DNA of 8,209 nt, from contig CADCRC010000036.1 of the NCBI GenBank assembly GCA_902803795.1, forward strand, positions 1 to 8,209. Reading direction: 5' to 3'. This document shows, piece by piece, positions 1 to 6,960 of the stretch (positions within the stretch are counted from its first letter, which is position 1; each line of letters opens with the position of its first letter). Under the pieces are notes generated by a model, which made no database searches, was not told where the DNA came from, and saw only the letters and a program-made list of their open reading frames with translations. This stretch comes from an uncultured Erysipelotrichaceae bacterium (GTDB taxonomy: Bacteria > Bacillota_I > Bacilli_A > RF39 > UBA660). Position numbers and translations under genes: made by a program.

Positions 1-2059
1 CATAAAAATCATCATTATTAGAATTAAATAATCTAGAAACTCTATCTTCAAATAATACATAATCTATTTTAATATTAGAATCCATACCAAATGTTCTTTT
101 AAAATAATTAAATACTTTAATAGGTAATTTAACAATAGAACTAATACTCTTAATAATAAAACCTTGATTTCTATTAACATCTTCAATATACTCATCAGAT
201 AATCTAACATTACATACACCAATACTCATATATTCTAATGATGATTCATCTATATCATCCATCAAATTACTATATATTTGTAAAACACGATTTTTATTAT
301 ACTCTTCTATTCTATCATCATCACTTAGAGTATAATCAGATAAATCAAAATCATCCATACTTAAAGATGCAGTATCATTTAATTGACTATCAATTGCATC
401 ACTAAAAGAGTCTCTATCTAAAGAATCTGAATTAGCATCATCAACTTTCTCATCTATTACCATTTTAAAAGAATCTTCAGTTAACAAATCTTCTTTATTA
501 TCAGAATTGTTTAAAACATTTTCATCAATCACTTTTTTAAAAGAATCTTCAGTCAATAAATCATCTATATTATCAGAATTATCTAAATTATTTTCATTAC
601 TTGGAACAAGTTCAGTTGAACTATCAAAAGTATCTATAACATTATCATCATTTTGATGAAGTTTTAAATATACATCATTCCACTCATCAGATCCAGGTTT
701 TAAATTTAATTCAATTAAATAATCAAAATCTTCTTCAGAATAACCTAAAACTTTAACATAATAATTTTTTAATGAAACTTTTAAAGAATCTAAAAGTTCA
801 CCACGAGAACCATATTTTCTATTAACAATTTCTTCTACTCTACTAGCAATCTCTCTAGCTGTCTTTATTGCATCAGACACATCAGCACTTTTTTTACTTA
901 AAGTTTTATTTTCATCTATATTTTCTTTAACATCATCTTTAGCTGTAAGTAATAGCCTCTCTTCACCAGGTAATTCTATAACATCAGGTAATTCTTCAAC
1001 TTTAGAAATATTTTCATCAATATCTTCTTTTTCATCATCTTTAGTTGTAAGTAATAAACTATCTTCACCAGGTAATTCTATAACATCAGATAATTCTTCA
1101 ACTTTAGAATTATTATCCTTACTATCATCATCAAATTTAATATTATACAAATTATGTATAAAATCTTCATCAAGACTATAAAAATATGATCTAATCTTAT
1201 CAAAATCTTTTAACATTCTACCAGATTTAAGACAAACACCAACTAAATCATCACGTGATATTTTAGAAGTGAAAATACTAAGAAATATCATACAACCATT
1301 ATAATCGTTTAAAAAATTAGCATAACTATTTTTTTCATCTTCAATATATTTTTCTAATTTAGCTCTTGTTTCTAAATACTCTTTATAAAGAAAAGGCTTG
1401 TTTTTATTATATTTATATGTTCTAAAATATTCTAAACCAATATCAGATTCATTTAATGCCTTTAATTCATCCTCATATGATTTAATAATTATTTCATGCA
1501 TATCAATAATCTTTTTACATTTAGAAGCATAATCAGAATACTTATCAAAAATCTTTTTAAAAGAATAAACTTTCCTATATTTTTCTAATTTATCTTTTTC
1601 TTCATTAATATGTCTTACTAATGATTCTTTTTCCTTTAAATATTCCTGATCCTGTATAAACTTTTGTCTACTATCATTTTCTCTATTATAAATCCAAGAA
1701 TTCCCACCCTCTTCAAGTTTTAATTTAGACATATTATCATTTTCCAAATCACTTAATAATTTTTCTAAACGTTTTATTTCAGAATCAGTAAATGAAATTA
1801 ACTTATGCAATTTATCAAAATCTAATTTATTCTCAAATCCAAATAAAATATGTTTATTAATATAATCATTTTTTTCATTAACATCAAGAGCTTTATTATA
1901 CAAATCATATAATTTATCATCATTTAAAATATTATGTTTAGAAATATCATCATCACTTGATAAATAATCTTTATATATCTCATTAGCTTTTAAAGAAGCT
2001 TTTCTTCTTAAATTTGCAAGATCCTTTTTTTCATTTTCTAAATCAAATTCTTCTTCCAT
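1..2059 (-). CDS. Large acidic repeat-containing cytoplasmic protein, unknown function (3' end beyond the window)
   Basis: I do not recognise this protein. The frame is open for 686 codons from ATG at 2059 to the left edge, so the C-terminus is missing. GAGGGG lies 8 nt before the ATG, and the start overlaps the end of the upstream DUF1292-like gene by 17 nt, implying co-translation. There is no signal peptide or clear membrane span. Residues 1-300 are charged and rich in Lys, Glu, Leu and Tyr, with coiled-coil-like stretches (about 95-115, 135-165 and 265-285). Residues 318-385 are two 34-residue tandem repeats (27/34 identical, core VIELPGE). Residues 386-475 look folded. Residues 490-537 are two 24-residue repeats (19/24 identical, core LLTEDSFK) followed by a very Asp/Ser-rich stretch to about 585. 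A basic amphipathic segment sits at 633-658. The layout suggests a scaffold or adaptor, but this is inference. The coding call itself is firm: a long open frame, a good ribosome site and tandem position. Confidence 0.85.
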   Translation of the reverse strand, partial: MEEEFDLENEKKDLANLRRKASLKANEIYKDYLSSDDDISKHNILNDDKLYDLYNKALDVNEKNDYINKHILFGFENKLDFDKLHKLISFTDSEIKRLEKLLSDLENDNMSKLKLEEGGNSWIYNRENDSRQKFIQDQEYLKEKESLVRHINEEKDKLEKYRKVYSFKKIFDKYSDYASKCKKIIDMHEIIIKSYEDELKALNESDIGLEYFRTYKYNKNKPFLYKEYLETRAKLEKYIEDEKNSYANFLNDYNGCMIFLSIFTSKISRDDLVGVCLKSGRMLKDFDKIRSYFYSLDEDFIHNLYNIKFDDDSKDNNSKVEELSDVIELPGEDSLLLTTKDDEKEDIDENISKVEELPDVIELPGEERLLLTAKDDVKENIDENKTLSKKSADVSDAIKTAREIASRVEEIVNRKYGSRGELLDSLKVSLKNYYVKVLGYSEEDFDYLIELNLKPGSDEWNDVYLKLHQNDDNVIDTFDSSTELVPSNENNLDNSDNIDDLLTEDSFKKVIDENVLNNSDNKEDLLTEDSFKMVIDEKVDDANSDSLDRDSFSDAIDSQLNDTASLSMDDFDLSDYTLSDDDRIEEYNKNRVLQIYSNLMDDIDESSLEYMSIGVCNVRLSDEYIEDVNRNQGFIIKSISSIVKLPIKVFNYFKRTFGMDSNIKIDYVLFEDRVSRLFNSNNDDFY
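449..592 (-). repeat. Two tandem 72-bp (24-residue) coding repeats
   Basis: Unit 1 (521-592, residues 490-513) and unit 2 (449-520, residues 514-537) are in frame and identical at 19 of 24 residues, sharing NNSD/DNSD, DLLTEDSFK and VIDE. A decayed third copy may follow, keeping DSF and AID (residues 550-556). The region is acidic and probably unstructured, with a short helical motif repeated along it. Confidence 0.85.
905..1108 (-). repeat. Two tandem 102-bp (34-residue) coding repeats
   Basis: Unit 1 (1007-1108, residues 318-351) and unit 2 (905-1006, residues 352-385) sit head to tail in frame in the large acidic protein. They are identical at 27 of 34 residues, each beginning SKVEEL and sharing DVIELPGE, LLLT, KDD and IDEN. 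At DNA level 961-1006 and 1063-1108 are almost identical, which suggests a fairly recent duplication or homogenisation. Confidence 0.9.
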
Positions 2060-2330
2060 TTTTTATACCCCTCATAGATTTAACTAAAAATTTATCTAAA
2101 ACTTTAATATCATTTTTAGAAATTGGTTTTAATAAACCATCATTACATTCATTATCTAAATATGAAACAAATAAATTCTTATTTCTATTATCATCAAGTT
2201 TACCATCAGTGTAACCAACATATGTTTTATTATTTTCTAAAGAATCAAAGGTGAATAAAACATTATATTCTAAAAAAGAACCATCTTCATTATAAACTTG
2301 TACTTTTTCATTTATATATTTAATATTCAT
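2043..2330 (-). CDS. DUF1292-like small protein (YrzB/UPF0473-type)
   Basis: A 95-residue soluble protein without membrane segment. The core (about residues 21-82) has the pattern of the DUF1292 family as I recall it: a FTF strand after a short acidic N-terminal strand (VLFTFDS, 24-30), a Lys-x-Tyr-x-x-x-x-Thr-Asp segment (35-42), a short linker, then Phe-Val-Ser-Tyr-Leu-Asp (54-59), Leu-Lys-Pro-Ile (67-70) and a final helix (74-84). The function of the family is not established. The basic tail (RGIKNGRRI) differs from the acidic tails common in the family. AGGTG, 4 nt before the ATG at 2330, lies just across the stop of the upstream gene (7-nt gap). The TGA stop lies inside the next gene's start region (17-nt overlap), so it is probably translationally coupled to the large acidic protein. 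The usual DUF1292 neighbours (alaS, ruvX) are not here. Confidence 0.75.
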   Translation of the reverse strand: MNIKYINEKVQVYNEDGSFLEYNVLFTFDSLENNKTYVGYTDGKLDDNRNKNLFVSYLDNECNDGLLKPISKNDIKVLDKFLVKSMRGIKNGRRI

Positions 2331-2337
2331 AAAACAC

Positions 2338-2826
2338 CTAACTTTCTATCCTAATCGAAATCGAATCATCCTTACTCATTTTTTTCTTACTTTTAACAAT
2401 TAATTTATATAAATTATCCTGTTTTTTTCCACCTTGTAAAACAAAATCACTAGTATTTAAACCACCATTTAATAATTCTTTTTCAGATTTCACATCATAT
2501 AACTTTATATCAATATCTTTAGGTAAAGTAAACATTACTTTATATTTAATACTATTTTTATTAACTCTATTTTCTCTATAATTACTAATTTTAAAATAAT
2601 AAGTCATTTTATCATCAGGCTCAAGCAAAGATAAATCAACATTAAATTCCTGAGGTTCACCTTTTTTTATCAAAGGAATAACTATATCTACAGTCTCAAC
2701 ATTCTGTTTAGATACAGTAAAAGTTTTATAACCTAAATAACAAACTAAAATAAATAATCCAATAAATATAACAAGTAATAATATATCAACCCAAGTAATT
2801 CTTCTTTTTACATATTTTTGTTTCAT
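2338..2826 (-). CDS. Single-pass membrane protein with extracytoplasmic beta-rich domain, unknown function
   Basis: A 162-residue protein. The basic N-terminus (KQKYVKRR) and a hydrophobic span at about 13-34 predict an N-in signal anchor with the rest outside. Residues 44-160 look like a beta-sandwich: alternating strands, an acidic turn LLEPDDKMTYYFKISNY (67-83) and then IKYKVMFTLP (93-102) and IKLYD (107-111). This strand pattern (short proline/acidic turn, aromatic strand, Ser-Asn-Tyr) is one I associate with TasA/camelysin-like or pilin-like exported proteins of Firmicutes; that is a resemblance, not an identification. No cysteine pair, sorting signal or catalytic motif is seen. A longer frame begins at GTG 2835, but AAGGTGG 5 nt before the ATG at 2826 decides the start. 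It follows the previous gene with a 15-nt gap and has the same topology, so the two may be partners. Confidence 0.8.
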   Translation of the reverse strand: MKQKYVKRRITWVDILLLVIFIGLFILVCYLGYKTFTVSKQNVETVDIVIPLIKKGEPQEFNVDLSLLEPDDKMTYYFKISNYRENRVNKNSIKYKVMFTLPKDIDIKLYDVKSEKELLNGGLNTSDFVLQGGKKQDNLYKLIVKSKKKMSKDDSISIRIES

Positions 2827-2841
2827 AAAAACCACCTTTTC

Positions 2842-3390
2842 TTAAACACCATTAGCTAATACAGACAATGAGAATGAAGCACTTTTAGATAACGGAGTAG
2901 TTTGTGCCATATTGTTATACAATATTTTTATTTCAATATTAACTTTTTCTTTTGGTAATAAAGTTTTATTATATATATTATCATATTCTATCTCAATAGG
3001 ATAGATAGTAGACTTTAATTGAGCATCTCCAGAATAATTAGGACTTTGAATAAGATTAATTATTTTTACAGGAATGCTAGAATCATTAACAAGTACAACA
3101 GTATAAGTTAATTCATCATAATTATTAAATAATGTAGTATTAAAATTAATCGTTTTTCCATCATTTGACAAACTAGCTAGTCCTATAGGCGATTCTACCC
3201 CACCTCGTATAGGAGTCTTTTGTTTCAATTTTTTAAAAATAACATTATATTTTATTTCTTTATTTTTTAAATCATCATATTTAGAAGAAATAAATGAAAA
3301 TCCAAAAGATAACAATATTACAACAATTAATAATAAAACAATTATTATATTTTTTATTGAAATTTCTTTTTTATGTCTCTTCACAGCCAT
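2842..3390 (-). CDS. Single-pass membrane protein with extracytoplasmic beta-sandwich-like domain, unknown function
   Basis: A 182-residue protein with a basic N-terminus (VKRHKKE), one hydrophobic span at about 14-35 and an outer domain. The outer domain runs IKYNVIF (46-52), a Gly/Pro-rich turn, then SNDGKTINFNTTLFNNYDEL (75-94), TYTVVLVNDSSIPVKI (95-110) and VNIEIKILYNN (150-160). The order of strand, short turn, aromatic strand, Asn-Asp and polar-strand repeats is typical of Ig-like beta-sandwiches in exported Firmicutes proteins (TasA/camelysin-like), but I cannot assign a family. There is no LPXTG-type tail. ATG at 3390 is preferred over GTG at 3399 because AAGGGTG (3397-3403) lies 6 nt before it. 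It is separated from the PBP gene by 66 nt with a possible promoter, and may head a four-gene unit. Confidence 0.8.
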   Translation of the reverse strand: MAVKRHKKEISIKNIIIVLLLIVVILLSFGFSFISSKYDDLKNKEIKYNVIFKKLKQKTPIRGGVESPIGLASLSNDGKTINFNTTLFNNYDELTYTVVLVNDSSIPVKIINLIQSPNYSGDAQLKSTIYPIEIEYDNIYNKTLLPKEKVNIEIKILYNNMAQTTPLSKSASFSLSVLANGV

Positions 3391-3419
3391 AGACAACACC
3401 CTTACTCTATTACAAATCT

Positions 3420-3428
3420 ATAATATCA
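3420..3428 (-). promoter_or_regulatory. Possible internal promoter (extended -10) after the PBP gene
   Basis: The minus strand reads TGATATTAT here, an extended -10 (TGn plus TATTAT, 5 of 6 to consensus). TTGTTT lies 15 bp upstream as a weak -35. Transcription would start near 3413, giving a leader of about 23 nt with the AAGGGTG ribosome site before ATG 3390. The 66-nt gap here is the longest between minus-strand genes. In such AT-rich DNA a chance match is possible. Confidence 0.4.
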
Positions 3429-3456
3429 CATATTTTTAATAAACAAAAGATGTATT

Positions 3457-5592
3457 TCAATATTTTGTAAATAAATTTAAAGAAACTTCCATATCCGAAT
3501 TTAGCAAAGTTCCAGCAGGTATACTCTGAAAATTAACATACCCATCACCCTCAACTTTATATTTAATTTTTAAAGTATCAAGAACTGAAAGAGCTTCTCT
3601 TGAAGAAAGTCCAACTAAATTTGGCATTAAAATATTATCTAAACTTGTAACTAAATAAATAGTATCTAAAGAAGTAATATTAGAATTATTAAGAGGATAT
3701 TGTTTAATAATTCTATCTCCATTTCCCAAAAACATATATTTAATATTATTTGATTTTAATTCTTCCTCTACACTTTTAATATCTCTATTTACATAATTAT
3801 TAACTTTATATTCATTAACATCAATAACAGTATTATTATTATCTTCGCCATAATAATTTTCAATATTATATACAACCTCTTTAACAGCATTACTTATAGG
3901 TTTTTGAGACCCATCAGTAGGTCTTTTAACCGCAGCATATATTATAACTTTAGGATCACTTTTAGGATACACTCCAGCAAAAGAAGAAATAATATCATTT
4001 TTACCAGATAAATATCCACCTCCTTCAGATATCTGACTAGTTCCAGTCTTACCAATTAACTCTCCACTATCAATTCTATAACCACTTCCAGTATTACCTT
4101 GTCCATTAACACAATCATCCATCAATTGTAACATTTTATCTACAGTAGAACTAGAAGCAACTCTACCAATTTCATATTTATCATATGTTTCAAAAGTATT
4201 ACCAGTTTCAGGATCACTAACTTTTTTAATAATATATGGTTTTAATAAAATACCATCATTTGTAAGACTTGTTAAAGCTTGAATATGTTGCATTGGTGTC
4301 GTTGTAATACCCTGCCCAAATCCTGCATTATATATTTCTGTTTCATACTTAAAAACCAAAGATCCAGAAGACTCATTAGGAAGTCCAACACCAGTTTTTG
4401 AACCAAAACCAAGTTTTCTATAATATTCTCTTAACATTGAAGCATTCATATGTTTATTTATCATATTTATTACCGCAACATTTGAACTCATAGCATATCC
4501 TTTATCAAAGGTTAAAATACCCCATCCATTTCTATTCCAATCTCCAATTTCAGTTCCATCTTGAGTTTTATAAACTCCAGATAAATATGTCTCAGATCCA
4601 TTATATACACCATTTTCCATTGCAGCCATATAAGTAAAAGTTTTCATAGTAGAACCAGGTTCATATGGTGCAGCAACAGATATATCTAAATAATTAGTAA
4701 TATTTCTTTTATTAGGATCAAAAGTTGGAGAAGTTTCCGTTGCTAAAATAGCACCAGTTTTAGCATCAGCAATAGTAATATTAAACCATTCCCAATCATA
4801 ATTAACATCCTGGTTAGCAAGTGCTTGTTCTACAAAAAACTGAATACTTGAATTAATTGTCAAATGAATGTCTTTTCCTTGTACTGCATCCTTTCTAACA
4901 GTAGGAGTACCATTTATTTGATAACCTCTTAAATCTTTTTGATATGTAATATAACCATCTTCACCAGATAGCTCATTATTATATTCTTTTTCAATTCCCA
5001 TTTCACCAATTAATGTTAAATCATCCTCATTGTTTTTAGCATATCCTATAGAATAAGATGCAAAAGTACCTTTAGGATAATATCTTTTATAAGATTCTAT
5101 AAAATCAATACCAGGTAATTTTAACTCATCAATTTTTCTCTTAGTAATTTCATTTATATTTTTACCAATTGTACCAAATTCAGTCTGATATACATTTTCT
5201 TTATTTAAATATTTTAATATTTCAGAAGCATCACATCCTAAAACATTTGCTAAATCATTTGCAGTTTTATTCTTATCAACAACATGTTGAGGATTATTCT
5301 TATTAGTAGTTCTAGATTCATCTAAATAAGCAATTAATTTATATGAAGATACATTTTGAGCAAGTACATCACCATCAGAAGAAAAAATACTACCTCTTTT
5401 AGCAAACAATATATCAGTTCTAGTAGTTCTACTCTTTGCTAAATTTTGTAAGTCAACACCATCTACAACAGTTGATGTAGCAAGATAGAAAACACGATAA
5501 ATTAAAACACCAAAAAAAAGAAAAAAAGCAAAAAGAAATAAATATGGATATTTAATATTATTAACAATCTTATTAGATTTTTTCTTCTTCAT
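3457..5592 (-). CDS. Class B penicillin-binding protein (PBP2B/SpoVD type) with two PASTA domains
   Basis: A 711-residue monofunctional transpeptidase that cross-links peptidoglycan, in the FtsI/PBP2B/SpoVD family. Short basic N-terminus, one membrane span at about 15-38, a dimerisation domain (about 55-225) beginning near RGSIFSSDGDVLAQN, then the transpeptidase domain. Its three catalytic motifs are intact: STMK (Ser314, the acyl-serine, and Lys317), SSN (369-371) and KTG (515-517). Two PASTA domains close the protein, at about 597-652 and 653-711 (MPNLVGLSSREAL starts the second). Two PASTA domains match division-type PBP2B better than sporulation SpoVD, which usually has one, though domain number is not decisive. 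A longer frame starts at TTG 5610, but GGGTGAT lies just before ATG 5592, which begins the normal KKKK signal anchor. The start is 19 nt after the FtsL-like gene, and rsmH-ftsL-pbp is the classic dcw order, so a role in septal wall synthesis is the best inference. Confidence 0.95.
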   Translation of the reverse strand: MKKKKSNKIVNNIKYPYLFLFAFFLFFGVLIYRVFYLATSTVVDGVDLQNLAKSRTTRTDILFAKRGSIFSSDGDVLAQNVSSYKLIAYLDESRTTNKNNPQHVVDKNKTANDLANVLGCDASEILKYLNKENVYQTEFGTIGKNINEITKRKIDELKLPGIDFIESYKRYYPKGTFASYSIGYAKNNEDDLTLIGEMGIEKEYNNELSGEDGYITYQKDLRGYQINGTPTVRKDAVQGKDIHLTINSSIQFFVEQALANQDVNYDWEWFNITIADAKTGAILATETSPTFDPNKRNITNYLDISVAAPYEPGSTMKTFTYMAAMENGVYNGSETYLSGVYKTQDGTEIGDWNRNGWGILTFDKGYAMSSNVAVINMINKHMNASMLREYYRKLGFGSKTGVGLPNESSGSLVFKYETEIYNAGFGQGITTTPMQHIQALTSLTNDGILLKPYIIKKVSDPETGNTFETYDKYEIGRVASSSTVDKMLQLMDDCVNGQGNTGSGYRIDSGELIGKTGTSQISEGGGYLSGKNDIISSFAGVYPKSDPKVIIYAAVKRPTDGSQKPISNAVKEVVYNIENYYGEDNNNTVIDVNEYKVNNYVNRDIKSVEEELKSNNIKYMFLGNGDRIIKQYPLNNSNITSLDTIYLVTSLDNILMPNLVGLSSREALSVLDTLKIKYKVEGDGYVNFQSIPAGTLLNSDMEVSLNLFTKY

Positions 5593-5595
5593 ATA

Positions 5596-5602
5596 ATCAC
5601 CC
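5596..5602 (-). promoter_or_regulatory. Ribosome binding site that fixes the PBP start
   Basis: The minus strand reads GGGTGAT, 3 nt before ATG 5592, which matches the extended anti-SD pairing (GGTGAT). The alternative TTG at 5610 lies upstream of this site and has no SD of its own, so the shorter 711-residue protein is preferred. Confidence 0.75.
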
Positions 5603-5611
5603 AAAAACAAA

Positions 5612-5926
5612 CTAATTTTCTTTATTATTTTTATCTATACTATCTATTATTTTTATATTATTATTATTATAATTTAACCCTTTTTCTTTAGCAACTTCTT
5701 CTATTTTAGTAAGAGATGCTAACTCATCAATTGCCATAGATAAAGATTCATTTTTCTTTTGTTGTTCTTCAATTTTATCCTTAGTTTTCTCAACTTCATA
5801 ATTAATTTTAGATAACTCAGAACTCGTAAAAACAGATACAGCCATACATGTCATAACAAAAACTAAAGATAAAATAAGAATACTATTACTCTTCTTATTA
5901 TTTTTCTTATCTTTATTTTTTTTCAT
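5612..5926 (-). CDS. ftsL: FtsL-like bitopic cell-division protein
   Basis: A 104-residue protein: Lys/Asn-rich cytoplasmic N-terminus (1-14), one membrane span (15-34), then an outer coiled coil rich in Lys, Glu and Gln (about 37-70) and the segment LTKIEEVAKEKGL (72-84), which matches the conserved distal part of FtsL/DivIC proteins. The C-terminal tail (85-104) is Asn/Lys/Asp-rich and probably unstructured. FtsL stabilises the divisome and helps recruit the FtsW-PBP synthase pair; sequence identity in the family is very low, so the call rests on size, topology, the distal motif and position between rsmH and the class B PBP. DivIC is the main alternative. AAGGTGATC overlaps the rsmH stop and lies about 2 nt before the ATG, suggesting coupled translation. 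Confidence 0.82.
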   Translation of the reverse strand: MKKNKDKKNNKKSNSILILSLVFVMTCMAVSVFTSSELSKINYEVEKTKDKIEEQQKKNESLSMAIDELASLTKIEEVAKEKGLNYNNNNIKIIDSIDKNNKEN

Positions 5927-5930
5927 ACGA

Positions 5931-6854
5931 TCACCTTATTCTTTCAATTATCCTAAGTTTACTACTCATACTTCTAGAATTTTTTTCTAATTCTAAAGCA
6001 CTAGGAACAATAGGTTTTTTATTAACTAATCTAAATTTAGGCAACATACTACTATCTATATTAGGATTACCTTTAATTATAAAATCTACATTGCTTTTCA
6101 AATTAAATTTTGTTTTAACAATTCTATCTTCTAAAGAATGAAAACTAATAACAAGTATTCTTCCACCAACATCAATTAAATCAAATGCTTGATCCAATGC
6201 CTTATCTAAAGAATCAAGTTCATGATTAACTTCAATTCTAATAGCCTGAAATATTTGTTTAGAAGGATTCTTCTTAAGCAATTTAGGAGTAGAACTATTT
6301 ATTATATCAACCAATTCACTTGTATATTCTATTTTCTTATGTTCTCTATATTTAACAATATTTTTCGCAATAGACTTAGAAAAATTACTTTCTCCATATT
6401 CAAAAAAAATTCTAACTAAATCATTATAAGAATATGTATTAACAACATCAATTGCACTAAATTTTTGTTCTTTATCCATTCTCATATCAAGTTTTTCATT
6501 TCTCATATATGTAAAACCTCTATCAGAATCAAGTTGAACACTAGATACACCAAGATCAAATAAAATACAATTAACTTTATTAACTCCTAACTTATTCAAT
6601 TCTTCTTTAATATTATCAAAATTAGATTTTATAATTGTATAATTAGAACATATCTTATTAAGTCTATTATCACTATATTTAATAGCTTCATCATCTTGAT
6701 CAAAAGCATATAAATGTCCTTTATTAATTTTAGATAATATACGACTACTATGTCCTCCAAAACCAAGAGTACAATCAACTACAATATCATTAGATTTTAA
6801 ATTCATATTATCAATTACTTCATCTAATAATACCGGAATATGTAAATCATCCAC
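5931..6854 (-). CDS. rsmH: 16S rRNA m4C1402 N4-methyltransferase RsmH (MraW)
   Basis: A 307-residue SAM-dependent methyltransferase that adds the N4-methyl group to C1402 in the P site of 16S rRNA. It begins with the family HIPVLL motif (5-10), followed by the SAM-binding DCTLGFGGHS (27-36), FDLGVSSVQLD (99-109), the RGF...LDMRMD signature (112-127), KQIFQAIRIEVNHEL (199-213), SFHSLEDR (237-244) and the Ser-Lys-Leu-Arg tail. Length is normal. The frame stays open to a TTG at 6875, but that codon would lie in the promoter -10; GTG 6854, with GGTGA 5 nt before it, gives the family-standard N-terminus. It heads the minus-strand gene series: TGA at 5931-5933 lies inside the SD of the FtsL-like gene, a 4-nt gap to the next start. 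mraZ, its usual upstream neighbour, is absent. Confidence 0.97.
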   Translation of the reverse strand: MDDLHIPVLLDEVIDNMNLKSNDIVVDCTLGFGGHSSRILSKINKGHLYAFDQDDEAIKYSDNRLNKICSNYTIIKSNFDNIKEELNKLGVNKVNCILFDLGVSSVQLDSDRGFTYMRNEKLDMRMDKEQKFSAIDVVNTYSYNDLVRIFFEYGESNFSKSIAKNIVKYREHKKIEYTSELVDIINSSTPKLLKKNPSKQIFQAIRIEVNHELDSLDKALDQAFDLIDVGGRILVISFHSLEDRIVKTKFNLKSNVDFIIKGNPNIDSSMLPKFRLVNKKPIVPSALELEKNSRSMSSKLRIIERIR

Positions 6855-6859
6855 CTTAA

Positions 6860-6864
6860 TCACC
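6860..6864 (-). promoter_or_regulatory. Ribosome binding site that fixes the rsmH GTG start
   Basis: GGTGA on the minus strand, 5 nt before GTG 6854. The flanking bases (GTGGTGAT) resemble the 3' part of the Bacillus-type SD. Two other in-frame GTG codons (6866 and 6863) overlap this site and cannot be served by it. Confidence 0.6.
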
Positions 6865-6875
6865 ACACAAAACAA

Positions 6876-6884
6876 ATTATATCA
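6876..6884 (-). promoter_or_regulatory. Promoter of the rsmH-led operon (extended -10)
   Basis: The minus strand reads TGATATAAT, a perfect extended -10. TTGGAA 19 bp upstream is a 4-of-6 match to the -35 box; the spacer is long but the extended -10 reduces the need for it. Transcription would start near 6869, leaving a leader of about 15 nt before GTG 6854 with the SD inside it. Confidence 0.6.
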
Positions 6885-6960
6885 AAATATGCAGATAACA
6901 TTCCAATATAATAATAACTTCAATTAATAAAAATGTAAACAAAAAAAGTAAAACAAACAG

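Noticed and set aside
449..1108. Direct repeats as a possible CRISPR array
   Set aside because: The repeats are adjacent without spacers, have periods of 102 and 72 bp that keep the reading frame, and diverge as protein repeats do.
961..1108. ELPGE as a sortase-type sorting signal
   Set aside because: It lacks the LPxTG threonine, occurs twice inside a cytoplasmic protein, and has no hydrophobic stretch or basic tail after it.
2014..2214. Plus-strand open frame of 66 codons
   Set aside because: It lies opposite the DUF1292-like gene and the start of the large protein, has no ribosome site of its own and a low-complexity Leu/Phe/Ser composition typical of an antisense shadow.
2043..5933. Genetic code 4 (TGA as tryptophan) as in mycoplasmas
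   Set aside because: All clear tryptophans use TGG, no conserved gene has an internal TGA, and TGA ends the rsmH, PBP and DUF1292-like genes at the expected family lengths.
6222..6419. Plus-strand open frame of 65 codons inside rsmH
   Set aside because: Antisense to conserved RsmH motifs, with Phe/Asn/Ile-rich shadow composition.
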